64,000 bases of DNA from Planctomycetales bacterium (GTDB lineage Bacteria > Planctomycetota > Planctomycetia > Isosphaerales > Isosphaeraceae), in NCBI GenBank assembly GCA_027449865.1, contig DAIDKV010000164.1, positions 53,540-117,539 of the forward strand. The letters are read 5' to 3'. Shown here piece after piece: positions 35,541 to 43,907 of this stretch. How positions within the stretch are numbered: position 1 is the first letter of the stretch; each line of letters starts with the position of its first letter. Below the pieces are notes generated by a model. The model was not told where the DNA came from. It did no database searches and saw only the letters and a list, made by a program, of their open reading frames with translations. The translations under genes were made by a program, and so were the position numbers.

Positions 35541-35776
35541 GTGATCTCGCTCCGATCGGAACAATCCCGGCGCACCTGGTCGAGGACCTCGGCCATCGCC
35601 TGGATGCCAATGACCGCCGCGTCGACGGCCGATTCGATGGGTCTGAGGTGCTGATCCTCGAACCGACGACGGACCTCATCGCCCCAGGTCGCCTCCGTCG
35701 CCAGCCAGTCGTCGCGAAGCTGGCGGAAGCACTGGGCGATGCGTTGCGATCCGGCGACGGCTCTGGCATTTGGCAT
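35537..35776 (-). CDS. Small WXG100-like helical hairpin protein
   Basis: A 79-residue protein predicted to form two helices separated by a turn at TEATWGDEVRRRFED (residues 27-41). The turn sequence with Trp-Gly followed by a Phe in the next helix resembles the W-x-G turn of WXG100/ESAT-6 family substrates, though here the residues are adjacent (WG). Size, position next to an EccC-like ATPase and translational coupling (its TGA overlaps the ATPase GTG) all support a type VII secretion partner. ATG 35776 is preferred over starts further upstream because those would overlap the preceding gene and GAGG lies eight bases before it. No signal peptide. Confidence 0.62.
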   Translation of the reverse strand: MPNARAVAGSQRIAQCFRQLRDDWLATEATWGDEVRRRFEDQHLRPIESAVDAAVIGIQAMAEVLDQVRRDCSDRSEIT

Positions 35777-35807
35777 CGATGGAACCTCGTGGACGAAAGC
35801 CGCCGAT

Positions 35808-36458
35808 TCAGGCGGGAACCTCGTTGGAATCCGCCTCCGCCTCCGGTTCGGTTTCCTCGGCGGTTCTCTCGCTCGCTTCTCGGGCGCGAGCCGACTCCTC
35901 GATCGCAACCATCGCGATCGATTCCATCGCGGGTGAAGCCCGGCCCGAGCCCGGCTCGAAACCCGTTCCGGATGGCGGCTGAACCTTCAGATACTCCTCG
36001 ATCGCGCCGACGATCCGGCCGAGCAGCAGCGCAGCATTGGGAACGTCGGTCGCGGACAGGTCCTTCAGTCGCTGGATACTCGCGTGATATTCGAGGACCG
36101 CGTGCTGGAACCTCGGCTGCCACTTCCGAACCAGGGTCAGCCGTTTCTCGGCCTCCTGAAGGCTGGCCTCGGCGCTCCGAAGGTTCGCCATTTCCTCGCT
36201 CATCGGTGGCGAGTAATCGGGGCGCTGCTGAAGCCGCTTCCGATGGACGGCCGCCCTCGCCTGCGAGACCTGTTCGCGACGTCGCTTGATCTGCTGCTGC
36301 CAGTAGCCCGGCCGCTCCTGCTCCAGCCAGTAGATCATCCGGCGCACCTCGGCCTCGACGGCCCCAAGAGCCGCCAGCGTCTCCTCGCCATAAAGCGCCA
36401 TCGACGACCGAAACTGCTTCAGCGCGTCGACCGAGTAAACCGTGGCCTGCGAGCTCAT
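35808..36458 (-). CDS. Coiled-coil protein of the FtsK/WXG-like module
   Basis: A 216-residue protein, almost wholly helical: residues 1-170 contain long heptad stretches (VDALKQFRSSMALYGEETLA, KRRREQVSQARAAVHRKRL, LRSAEASLQEAEKRLTLV). The C-terminal 45 residues are acidic and disordered. No signal peptide, membrane helix or enzyme motif. It is the first gene of the three-gene minus-strand module, 31 bp before the WXG-like gene. It could be a long WXG-like substrate, a chaperone or a structural component; I cannot choose. ATG 36458 is used because the preceding 16 in-frame residues are atypical. Confidence 0.65.
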   Translation of the reverse strand: MSSQATVYSVDALKQFRSSMALYGEETLAALGAVEAEVRRMIYWLEQERPGYWQQQIKRRREQVSQARAAVHRKRLQQRPDYSPPMSEEMANLRSAEASLQEAEKRLTLVRKWQPRFQHAVLEYHASIQRLKDLSATDVPNAALLLGRIVGAIEEYLKVQPPSGTGFEPGSGRASPAMESIAMVAIEESARAREASERTAEETEPEAEADSNEVPA

Positions 36459-36530
36459 CGGCGCCGTCCTCGGATCGACAGGGATCGTCCGGCCCGAACC
36501 TGGCACGACGTCCTCTAGACTAACGCGTCC

Positions 36531-37580
36531 TCACGCATCGAGCAATGATCTCGAATCGCACGATTCCGCCTCGTGTTCGGCGAGCGTCAACGGACGGAGG
36601 CCCAGTCGCTCGAACAGGCGGCGATCGGCGTGAGTGGCCGGATTCGGGGTGGTGAGCAGTTTCTCACCGTAGAAGATCGAGTTGGCCCCGGCGAGGAAGC
36701 AAAGCGCCTGCTGCTCGTCGCTCATCGACTCGCGGCCCGCCGAGAGACGAACGAACGAACGGGGCATGAGGATTCGGGCGACCGCGATCGTCCGGACGAA
36801 ATCGAACGGGTCGACCGCCTCGGCGCCGGCGAGCGGCGTACCCTCGACCCGAACGAGCTGGTTGATCGGAACGCTTTCCGGATGCTCGGCCAGGTTGGCG
36901 AGGGTCCGGAGCAGTTCCGCCCGGTCTTCCAGCGATTCGCCCATCCCGAGGATGCCGCCGCAGCAGACGTGCATCCCCGCCTCGCGGACGTGCCCGAGGG
37001 TTTCCAGCCGGTCGTCGATCGTCCGGGTGCCGATCACCTGGCGATAAAACTCGGCCGAGGTGTCGAGGTTATGGTTGTAGAAATCGAGACCCGCGGCCCT
37101 GAGTCGATCGGCCTGCGGACGCGTGAGCATCCCCAGTGTGGCGCACGTTTCGAGGCCCAGCTCCTTCACGGCGGCGACCAGGTCGGCCACCTTCTCGACG
37201 TCGGCATCCCGGGGCGACCGCCAGGCGGCTCCCATGCAGAACCGAGAGGCGCCGGCGTCTCGCGCGCGCTTCGCCTCGGCGAGAACCTCATCGCGGTCCA
37301 TTAGCTTCTGAGAAGTCACGCCCGTCTTGTAATGGGCGCTCTGCGGACAGTAGCCGCAATCCTCGGGGCACCCGCCGGTCTTGATCGAGAGCAGCGTGGA
37401 AATTTGCACGGCGTTCGGGTCGAAGTGCGCGCGGTGGACCGTTTGCGCCCGGTGGATCAGGTCGATGAACGGGAGCCGGAACAGGGCCAGGATCTCGTCG
37501 AGGGTCCAGTCGTGGCGGACCTCGGGGGCGTCGATCGCGGGGGCGTCGGAATCGGCGTTGAAAAGCATCGTGTTCCTCAT
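36531..37580 (-). CDS. bioB: Biotin synthase
   Basis: A 349-residue radical SAM enzyme inserting sulfur into dethiobiotin. The SAM-binding cluster motif [11 protein letters not shown] places Cys71, Cys75 and Cys78 in the CxxxCxxC pattern. Further conserved segments are YNHNLDTS (dethiobiotin contact), [11 protein letters not shown] and the RLSAGRE segment carrying the unusual Arg ligand of the [2Fe-2S] cluster. It is divergent from bioF with 57 bp between the starts, so both directions are probably driven and perhaps regulated from one short control region. Confidence 0.97.
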   Translation of the reverse strand: MRNTMLFNADSDAPAIDAPEVRHDWTLDEILALFRLPFIDLIHRAQTVHRAHFDPNAVQISTLLSIKTGGCPEDCGYCPQSAHYKTGVTSQKLMDRDEVLAEAKRARDAGASRFCMGAAWRSPRDADVEKVADLVAAVKELGLETCATLGMLTRPQADRLRAAGLDFYNHNLDTSAEFYRQVIGTRTIDDRLETLGHVREAGMHVCCGGILGMGESLEDRAELLRTLANLAEHPESVPINQLVRVEGTPLAGAEAVDPFDFVRTIAVARILMPRSFVRLSAGRESMSDEQQALCFLAGANSIFYGEKLLTTPNPATHADRRLFERLGLRPLTLAEHEAESCDSRSLLDA

Positions 37581-37637
37581 CTACGATTAGCAACGGTCCA
37601 ACTGCAATAGACGCGTTTTTCGCGAGGAAGTCAACCC

Positions 37638-38756
37638 ATGCCGGCGCTCCGCGAGTTTGCCCGCGACCAGCTCGCGATCGCCGAGCAGAAGGGCCTCCGC
37701 CGCCGGATGGTCCAGACCGAACGGACCGGCCCCGCCATCGTCCGTCGCGCGGGCCGCGACCTCGTCTCGTTCAGTTGCAACGACTATTTAAACCTCGCGC
37801 ACCACCCTCGCGTGATCGCCGCGGCCACGCGAGCCCTGAATCAACAAGGCGCCGGCGCGGGAGCCTCGCGACTGGTCACGGGCAACCATCCCGCGTACGG
37901 CGAGCTGGAATCGCTCCTCGCCCAGATGAAACAGACCGAGCGGGCCCTGGTCTTCAGCAGCGGATACGCGGCGAACGTCGGCACGATCCCCGCGCTGGTT
38001 GGCCGCGACGATCTGATTTTGATCGACCGCCTGGCCCATGCCTGCCAGTGGGACGGCGCCCGGCTCTCCGGCGCGACCGTCCTCCGATTCGAGCACAACG
38101 ACGTCGAGAACGCGCGCGAGCTTCTCAAAACGCATCGACAATCCTTCGGTCGTTGCCTGATCCTGACTGAGACCGTTTTCAGCATGGACGGCGACCTCGG
38201 GCCGATCGACGAATTGCGCGACCTGGCGAGCCGCCACGACGCCTGGCTCATGACCGACGACGCCCACGGACTCGGCCTGATCCCGCCCCGCCTGGCCGAC
38301 CTTCAGATGGGGACGCTCTCGAAGGCGGTGGGTGTCGCGGGCGGATATGTCTGCGGCCCTTCCGAGGTGGTCGCCTACCTTGAGAACCGGGCGCGGACGC
38401 TGATGTTCTCGACCGGATTGCCGCCGTCGAACGTCGCCGCCGCGGCCGAGGCCCTGAAGATCCTTCGCGACGACCCTGACCTTTGCGCCCGACCGATCGC
38501 CAGTGCCCGACGATTCACATCGGCCCTCGGCCGACCGCCCGCCGCCAGCCCAATCGTCCCGGTCGTCCTGGGCGAGCCGGAACGGGCGATGGCGGCCTCG
38601 GCGATGCTGGAGCAAAATGGCCTGCTCGTCGTGGCGATCCGTCCGCCCTCGGTCCCGCCCGGAACGGCCCGGTTGCGGTTCGCCTTCTCGGCCTCGCTTC
38701 AGGTGGAAGACATCGACCGCGCGGCCGGGCTCCTGAAGGAGCAAGGATATGCCTGA
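37638..38756 (+). CDS. bioF: 8-amino-7-oxononanoate synthase
   Basis: A 372-residue PLP enzyme condensing pimeloyl-ACP (or -CoA) with alanine. It belongs to the alpha-oxoamine synthase group: SFSCNDYLNLAHHPRV, GAGASRLVTGNHPAYGELE, TDDAHGLGLI and the PLP-lysine segment GTLSKAVGVAGGY with Lys229. It leads the plus-strand run bioF-bioD-bioA. bioC and bioH, which make the pimeloyl precursor in E. coli, are not in the window. Confidence 0.95.
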   Translation: MPALREFARDQLAIAEQKGLRRRMVQTERTGPAIVRRAGRDLVSFSCNDYLNLAHHPRVIAAATRALNQQGAGAGASRLVTGNHPAYGELESLLAQMKQTERALVFSSGYAANVGTIPALVGRDDLILIDRLAHACQWDGARLSGATVLRFEHNDVENARELLKTHRQSFGRCLILTETVFSMDGDLGPIDELRDLASRHDAWLMTDDAHGLGLIPPRLADLQMGTLSKAVGVAGGYVCGPSEVVAYLENRARTLMFSTGLPPSNVAAAAEALKILRDDPDLCARPIASARRFTSALGRPPAASPIVPVVLGEPERAMAASAMLEQNGLLVVAIRPPSVPPGTARLRFAFSASLQVEDIDRAAGLLKEQGYA

Positions 38757-38759
38757 TCG

Positions 38760-39467
38760 ATGGATCTTCCGCTCATGAGCCGACTCTTCCTCACCGGGAC
38801 CGGAACGGGCGTCGGCAAGACGCTCGTCACCACGATCCTCTGTCATCAGCTCCGGTCGCTGGGCCGGCGCGTCCAGGCGCTCAAGCCGGTCGTCTCGGGC
38901 TTCTCGGACGACGATCCCGAAAGCGATCCCGCGCTCATCCTGAGGAGCCTCGACCGGGCGGTCACGCCGGCGGCCCTCGACGAGATCAGTCCCTGGCGAT
39001 TCGCCGCTCCGATCTCGCCCCACCTGGCCGCCCGCCGCGAGGGTCGAAAAGTGTTCATGGAGGAGATTCGGCGGTTTTGTCTGCAAGGGACGTCCGAGCA
39101 GGAAACCATCCGACTCATCGAGGGCGCCGGCGGCCTGTTTTCGCCAATCTGCGAGGATGCCACCTGTGCCCGACTGATCGCCGCGCTGGGCGATCCGGTG
39201 GTCCTGGTCGCCGGGACCTACCTGGGCTCGATCAGCCACACGCTCACCGCGCTGGGATGCCTGACCGTGTTGAATATTCCGATTCGAGCAATCATCGTCT
39301 CGGAATCGGCCGAGAGCGCGGGACTGGTCGAGACGATGGAAAGCCTCCGCGAATTCGGAGCGGCCGGAACTCCGATCCTCCCGCTGCCGAGGCTTTCCGG
39401 GACAATCGAGGACCAATGGCGAGCGGCGCCCTCACTGGCCCATCTCCGCGAGATCGACCATGCCTGA
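38760..39467 (+). CDS. bioD: Dethiobiotin synthetase
   Basis: A 235-residue ATP-dependent carboxylase closing the ureido ring. The P-loop LTGTGTGVGKTLVT lies at the N-terminus, VQALKPVVSG follows as the conserved lysine segment, and IEGAGGLFSPI is the second diagnostic motif. Two starts are possible: ATG 38760, four bases after bioF, or ATG 38775, which places the P-loop nearer to the N-terminus as in most homologues. The 3' end overlaps bioA by 8 bp. Confidence 0.94.
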   Translation: MDLPLMSRLFLTGTGTGVGKTLVTTILCHQLRSLGRRVQALKPVVSGFSDDDPESDPALILRSLDRAVTPAALDEISPWRFAAPISPHLAARREGRKVFMEEIRRFCLQGTSEQETIRLIEGAGGLFSPICEDATCARLIAALGDPVVLVAGTYLGSISHTLTALGCLTVLNIPIRAIIVSESAESAGLVETMESLREFGAAGTPILPLPRLSGTIEDQWRAAPSLAHLREIDHA

Positions 39468-40755
39468 AGCATCCTGGTACGACGATGGCTATCCGCATAT
39501 CTGGCTACCTTATTGCCAGATGAAGGTGGCTCCGCCGCCGCTCGCGGTCGTCCGGACCGAGGGGTGCCGGATCGTACTGGCGGATGGACGAGAGCTGGTC
39601 GACGGGATCGCCTCTTGGTGGAGCGCCTGCCACGGTTATAACCATCCCCACATCCGAGAGGCCGTCGGGCGGCAGCTCGCCACGATGCCACACGTGATGT
39701 TCGGTGGGCTCGTTCACGAGCCGGCGCTGAGGCTGGCGCGTCGGCTCACCGAGATGGCACCGTACGGCCTCTCCCGCGTCTTCTTCGCCGATTCCGGATC
39801 GGTCGCCGTCGAGGTGGCGTTGAAGATCGCCCTGCAATACTCGACCCGATTCTCCAGCGACAAATCGAAATTCCTATGTTTCCGGAATGGATACCACGGC
39901 GACACCTTCGGCGCCATGTCCGTATCCGACCCGGAGGAGTCGATCCATTCGGCGTTTCGCGGCCTGGTCCCGCGTCAGATTGTGGTCGACATCCCGACCG
40001 ATTCGAGGTCGATGGAGGATCTCGACCGGTTCGTCGGAACGGCTGCGGGCATCCTCGCGGGGATCATCATTGAGCCGCTCGTGCAGGGTGCGGGCGGCAT
40101 GCGGTTCCACTCGCCGGAGATCCTCCAGGGGCTCTGGAAAATTGCGAGAAAGCACGGGATTCTCTTCATCGCCGATGAGATCGCTACCGGCTTCTGGCGG
40201 ACCGGCCACCGTTTCGCCTGTGAGTCGGCGGATGTAAAACCCGATATCATGTGCCTCGGAAAGGCTCTGACCGGCGGAACGATCACGATGGGTGCCACGC
40301 TCGCGACCGAGGAGGTCTTTTCCGCCTTCCTGAGCGACGAATGGGAAGCCGCCCTGATGCACGGCCCGACCTACATGGCCAACCCTCTCGCCTGCGCCGC
40401 GGCGAACGCCTCGCTCGATCTTTTTGAGCGCGAGCCGAGGGGCGAGCGGGTTCGGGAGATCGAGGTCCGTCTTCGGGACGGGCTCGAACCGTGCCGATCG
40501 ATGCCCGGGGTCGTCGACGTCCGGGCGCTTGGCGCGATTGGGGTGGTCCAGCTTGATCCGGAGATCGATGTCTTTTCGCTCCGGCCAAAATTTGTCGAGC
40601 GAGGTGTCTGGATCCGACCTTTCAAGGATATTGTTTACCTGATGCCGCCTCTGCTCATCGACGACCAGGAACTCGATACTCTCACGGAGGCGGTGCGAAC
40701 GGTTCTCGGCTCTGGTGAAGCAAGACCACACGAAAGAGGTAGCGATGAAGTTTAA
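39460..40755 (+). CDS. bioA: Adenosylmethionine-8-amino-7-oxononanoate aminotransferase
   Basis: A 431-residue class III aminotransferase that uses S-adenosylmethionine as amino donor. Seen are HIWLPYCQMK at the N-terminus, WWSACHGYNHP (BioA-specific), FADSGSVAVEVALKIALQY, the cofactor aspartate in FIADEIATGFWRTG and the PLP-lysine segment CLGKALTGGT with Lys268. The YxxP and Trp pattern of the opening distinguishes it from other class III enzymes. Its last 11 bp overlap the start of the next, exported peptidase gene. Confidence 0.95.
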   Translation: MPEASWYDDGYPHIWLPYCQMKVAPPPLAVVRTEGCRIVLADGRELVDGIASWWSACHGYNHPHIREAVGRQLATMPHVMFGGLVHEPALRLARRLTEMAPYGLSRVFFADSGSVAVEVALKIALQYSTRFSSDKSKFLCFRNGYHGDTFGAMSVSDPEESIHSAFRGLVPRQIVVDIPTDSRSMEDLDRFVGTAAGILAGIIIEPLVQGAGGMRFHSPEILQGLWKIARKHGILFIADEIATGFWRTGHRFACESADVKPDIMCLGKALTGGTITMGATLATEEVFSAFLSDEWEAALMHGPTYMANPLACAAANASLDLFEREPRGERVREIEVRLRDGLEPCRSMPGVVDVRALGAIGVVQLDPEIDVFSLRPKFVERGVWIRPFKDIVYLMPPLLIDDQELDTLTEAVRTVLGSGEARPHERGSDEV

Positions 40756-41827
40756 TCGGCGTTCGATCTCCGCGTTTCTGCTCATGCCCGGGTTGTTCAC
40801 GGCGGCCGCCCGGGGCGGTGACCCGGTTCCGGCCGCGATCGAATCCAGCCTGGCGACTCACCAGGACCGGATTCGCCAGTTCGCCTACGACGGCGACGAG
40901 GCGACCGTCTTCGCCTCCGAGAAGGGTCCATCGGCCGGCGATCACTTCACGATGATCTTCGAGAAGCCGGTGGCGCTGAAGTCGGTCTCGGCGCGGACTG
41001 GCCAGGAAGACGGCAGCGGGAAGGTCGCGGGCGAGTTGCAGGTCTCGGCCGACGGGAAGACGTTTGAGAAGCTGGCGAGCTTTGAGGACGGCAAGGCGGC
41101 CGGCGGCCCGGTCTCGGGCGTGATTCGATCGATTCGCATTCGGCCGACGGCCTCGGAAAAGCCGATCGCGATTCGAGAGTTGACGATCGACTCCGACCCG
41201 CCGGTCCCGGTGTTTCGATATCCGGTCGAGTTCATCCTGGACTCGGCCGACGCTCCGGAGTTGAAGGGCTGGCTCGAGGAGACCGCGAAAGCCTGTGAGA
41301 AGGCTTACCCGATGATCAACCGCGAGCTGGCGAGTGAGGGTTTCAGGCCGCCTCACCGGATCTGGATGAGTCTCTCGAAGAAGTATCGAGGTGTCGCGGC
41401 GACCTCGGGGGATCGAATCGTCGGCGCCGTCGCCTATTTCGAGAAGCACCGAGACGACGTCGGCGCGATGATCCACGAGACGGCGCACGTCGTGCAGGCG
41501 TATCACGGCGGCGACAATCCGGGATGGCTCGTGGAGGGGGTGGCCGACTACGTTCGTTTCTTCAAGTACGAGCCCGGCAAGCTCGGCCGGATCAACGCCC
41601 GGACGGCTCACTACGACAACAGCTACCGCGTCTCGGCCGCGTTCCTGAACTATCTCGTGAACCGATATGACCGCGAGATCGTCCGGAAACTCAACGCCGC
41701 GATGCGCGCTGGGAAATATGACGACAACCTGGTCCACACGCTGACCGGCAAGTTCCTCGGCGAGCTGGATGACGAATGGCGGGAACGCCTGGCACCGGAA
41801 CGCGAGCCCGCCGCGAAGTCACGCTGA
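40745..41827 (+). CDS. Basic secretory protein (BSP) family metallopeptidase
   Basis: A 360-residue exported protein. A signal peptide ends near GLFTAAARGG. Residues about 30-145 form a discoidin-like or Ig-like beta domain (FEKPVALKSVSARTG, GELQVSADGKTFEKL). The C-terminal domain is of the plant basic-secretory-protein family: zinc motif HETAHVVQAY at residues 244-253, followed by GWLVEGVADYVRFF, the conserved Glu-containing segment, and SYRVSAAFLNYLV. The substrate is unknown. It starts at ATG 40745 inside the end of bioA, an odd pairing for a secreted enzyme and probably positional. Confidence 0.83.
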   Translation: MKFNRRSISAFLLMPGLFTAAARGGDPVPAAIESSLATHQDRIRQFAYDGDEATVFASEKGPSAGDHFTMIFEKPVALKSVSARTGQEDGSGKVAGELQVSADGKTFEKLASFEDGKAAGGPVSGVIRSIRIRPTASEKPIAIRELTIDSDPPVPVFRYPVEFILDSADAPELKGWLEETAKACEKAYPMINRELASEGFRPPHRIWMSLSKKYRGVAATSGDRIVGAVAYFEKHRDDVGAMIHETAHVVQAYHGGDNPGWLVEGVADYVRFFKYEPGKLGRINARTAHYDNSYRVSAAFLNYLVNRYDREIVRKLNAAMRAGKYDDNLVHTLTGKFLGELDDEWRERLAPEREPAAKSR

Positions 41828-41853
41828 GGCTTTTGCCTCGACGTGAGCTGGCG

Positions 41854-41926
41854 AAATCTATCTGGAATCTGGAATCCTCGATCTGGAATTCACGCTCTAA
41901 AATCTAAAAACTGGATTCCGATTCCT
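41854..41926. repeat. AT-rich array of degenerate TCTGGAATC words
   Basis: Third array of the same kind: ATCTGGAATC occurs twice in tandem at 41860-41876, followed by ATCTGGAATT, ATCTAAAA and CTGGATTCC. It separates the convergent peptidase and selB genes. It continues into the last codons of selB, whose stop codon (41904-41906) lies within the array. Confidence 0.6.
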
Positions 41927-43862
41927 TCACATTTCCTGAGGCGTGCGCCAGCGATTCGCCAAGCCGGCGCACATCTCCCTCGCGCCGGGTCAGGCCGATC
42001 CGATCGAGGTATTCCCCAATCGGAACGGCGTACTTGCGCGTGGTGCCGAGCAGGTCGCGCAGCCCGGCCATGGTGAGCGTCGATCCGTCCGCCAGTTGCT
42101 GGCGCACCTTTTCGCGCATCTCGGCGTCGACGTCGAAATCCAGGAAGAGCGAGGGGCCGATCTCGGCGACTCGCTGCTCGTCGCGCAGCAGTGCGAGCAG
42201 GTCGGGGACAACGGCGGCTCTCGGACCCGCCAGGGCGGCCAGATCGGCGGCGTCGGGCGGCGAGATCCCGCCCGACCGGATCGCCTCCGCGATTTCCTGC
42301 TTGAGCCGGCGCTCGCCCTGACTCAGCTTCGGCTGGTGCCCTGGCAGGGCGACGGTCCTCGCCTCCGCGACGAGCTTCCCCTGGCGTTTCAGCCGGTCGA
42401 TCAGCCCAGCGACCATCGCCTCGCGGGTGAGGTCCGGCAATTCGGCGGCCAGATGAACTCGGGGGATCGCCGATTGCCTTGGCCGCGTGGCATGAAGCCG
42501 GCCGACCGCCCGTAAAACCCGGTCTTCGAGGTCCTCGACGAGGTCTCGAAGCAGACGGATCGTCCGCCGAGTGCCGACCGGAATCTCAACCAGCGCCTCG
42601 TCGGTTGTCAGCCGGTCGATCGCCTCGCGAACGCCCTCCACCGGCGATCCGGACATCGCCGAGATCCGACGCTCCGTCCACGCCCCGAGTCCCTGAAAGG
42701 CGATCGCCGCGCGGACGCGGTCGACGGGATCCACCGATCGCAGTCGATCGATCCGATCCATCGACGTCCGATCGCGGCGCCGGTATCGACGCGCGGAGGG
42801 TTGCAGAATCCGCCCGCCGCCGAGCGTCGCCGGCGGGCTCTCGGATCGGACGACGAACGGCTGACCATGCACCGCCGCGACCGGCGAGGCCAGCAGGAAC
42901 TGCGCGAGCCGCGGAACGCCCGGCCCGACGTCCTCGCGATCGAGGAGCGAGAGAACCGCCGGAACCTCCACCGTCCCCAGGTGAACCTTGTATCGCGCCC
43001 GGTGCCGGAGCGGCCGGGCCGCGTCGGCCGAGGCCGTCAGCTCGACCGTCAACACGCGTGAGGCTTCCAGGTAACCGGGAGCGGCCAGTACGTCGCCTCG
43101 GCCGATCTCGGCGTGATGCACGCCCACCAGGTTGATGGCCGCCCGAGACCCCCTCGCGACCTGCTCCACCGGCCGGTCGTGACGATGCAGCCCCCGGACC
43201 CGAACGAGTTTGCCCGCCGGGAGCCAGTCAAGTTCGTCACCGACCGAGACTGATCCCGAAACGACCGTCCCCGTCACCACGGTTCCATGCCCGGCCACCG
43301 TGAACGACCGATCGATCGCCGTCCGGAAGATCCCGGCGTCGACCGCCGGCGCGGCCCGCACGGCCAGTTCACCCAGGGCTTGCCTCAGCGTCTCGATCCC
43401 CTCGCCCGTGACCGTCGACGTCCGGACGATCGTCGATCCTTCGAGGAACGTCCCCCGCGTGAGGGTCCGGATATCCTCCTCGACCATGTCGAGCCAGCCC
43501 GATTCGGCGAGGTCCGACTTGGTCACGACGACCAGCCCCCCAGTCAGACCGAGGAGCCGGAGAATCTCCAGATGCTCACGCGTCTGCGGCATCACCGAAT
43601 CGTCGGCCGCGACGATCAACATCGCGAGATCCAGCCCGGAGGCGCCGGCGAGCATGTTGCGAATGAACCGCTCGTGCCCCGGCACGTCCACCAGCGCCAG
43701 CCGGTTCTCGCCCACCTGGAGCGAGGCAAACCCCAGGTCGATCGTGATCCCTCGTTGCTTCTCGGCGGGCAGGCGATCCGTATCGACGCCCGTGAGCGCC
43801 CGGACCAGCGCGGTCTTGCCGTGGTCGATGTGGCCGGCCGTCCCGATCACCAGGTCGCGCAT
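41904..43862 (-). CDS. selB: Selenocysteine-specific elongation factor
   Basis: A 652-residue GTPase that brings Sec-tRNA to UGA codons marked by a SECIS hairpin. The N-terminal EF-Tu-like part has [14 protein letters not shown] (G1), [17 protein letters not shown] (G2), DVPGHE (G3) and VVTKSDL (G4), followed by two beta-barrel domains. The C-terminal 280 residues consist of winged-helix units that read the mRNA hairpin, ending in [19 protein letters not shown], which is typical of the last SelB winged helix. ATG 43862 gives [11 protein letters not shown]. The terminal residues [10 protein letters not shown] are coded by the adjacent repeat array and are probably not conserved. selA is at 9.9-11.4 kb. 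Confidence 0.95.
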   Translation of the reverse strand: MRDLVIGTAGHIDHGKTALVRALTGVDTDRLPAEKQRGITIDLGFASLQVGENRLALVDVPGHERFIRNMLAGASGLDLAMLIVAADDSVMPQTREHLEILRLLGLTGGLVVVTKSDLAESGWLDMVEEDIRTLTRGTFLEGSTIVRTSTVTGEGIETLRQALGELAVRAAPAVDAGIFRTAIDRSFTVAGHGTVVTGTVVSGSVSVGDELDWLPAGKLVRVRGLHRHDRPVEQVARGSRAAINLVGVHHAEIGRGDVLAAPGYLEASRVLTVELTASADAARPLRHRARYKVHLGTVEVPAVLSLLDREDVGPGVPRLAQFLLASPVAAVHGQPFVVRSESPPATLGGGRILQPSARRYRRRDRTSMDRIDRLRSVDPVDRVRAAIAFQGLGAWTERRISAMSGSPVEGVREAIDRLTTDEALVEIPVGTRRTIRLLRDLVEDLEDRVLRAVGRLHATRPRQSAIPRVHLAAELPDLTREAMVAGLIDRLKRQGKLVAEARTVALPGHQPKLSQGERRLKQEIAEAIRSGGISPPDAADLAALAGPRAAVVPDLLALLRDEQRVAEIGPSLFLDFDVDAEMREKVRQQLADGSTLTMAGLRDLLGTTRKYAVPIGEYLDRIGLTRREGDVRRLGESLAHASGNVKESESSF

Positions 43863-43907
43863 CGGATCGTCCACTGCCCCTCGATGGCCCGGGTTATCCG
43901 CATGAGT

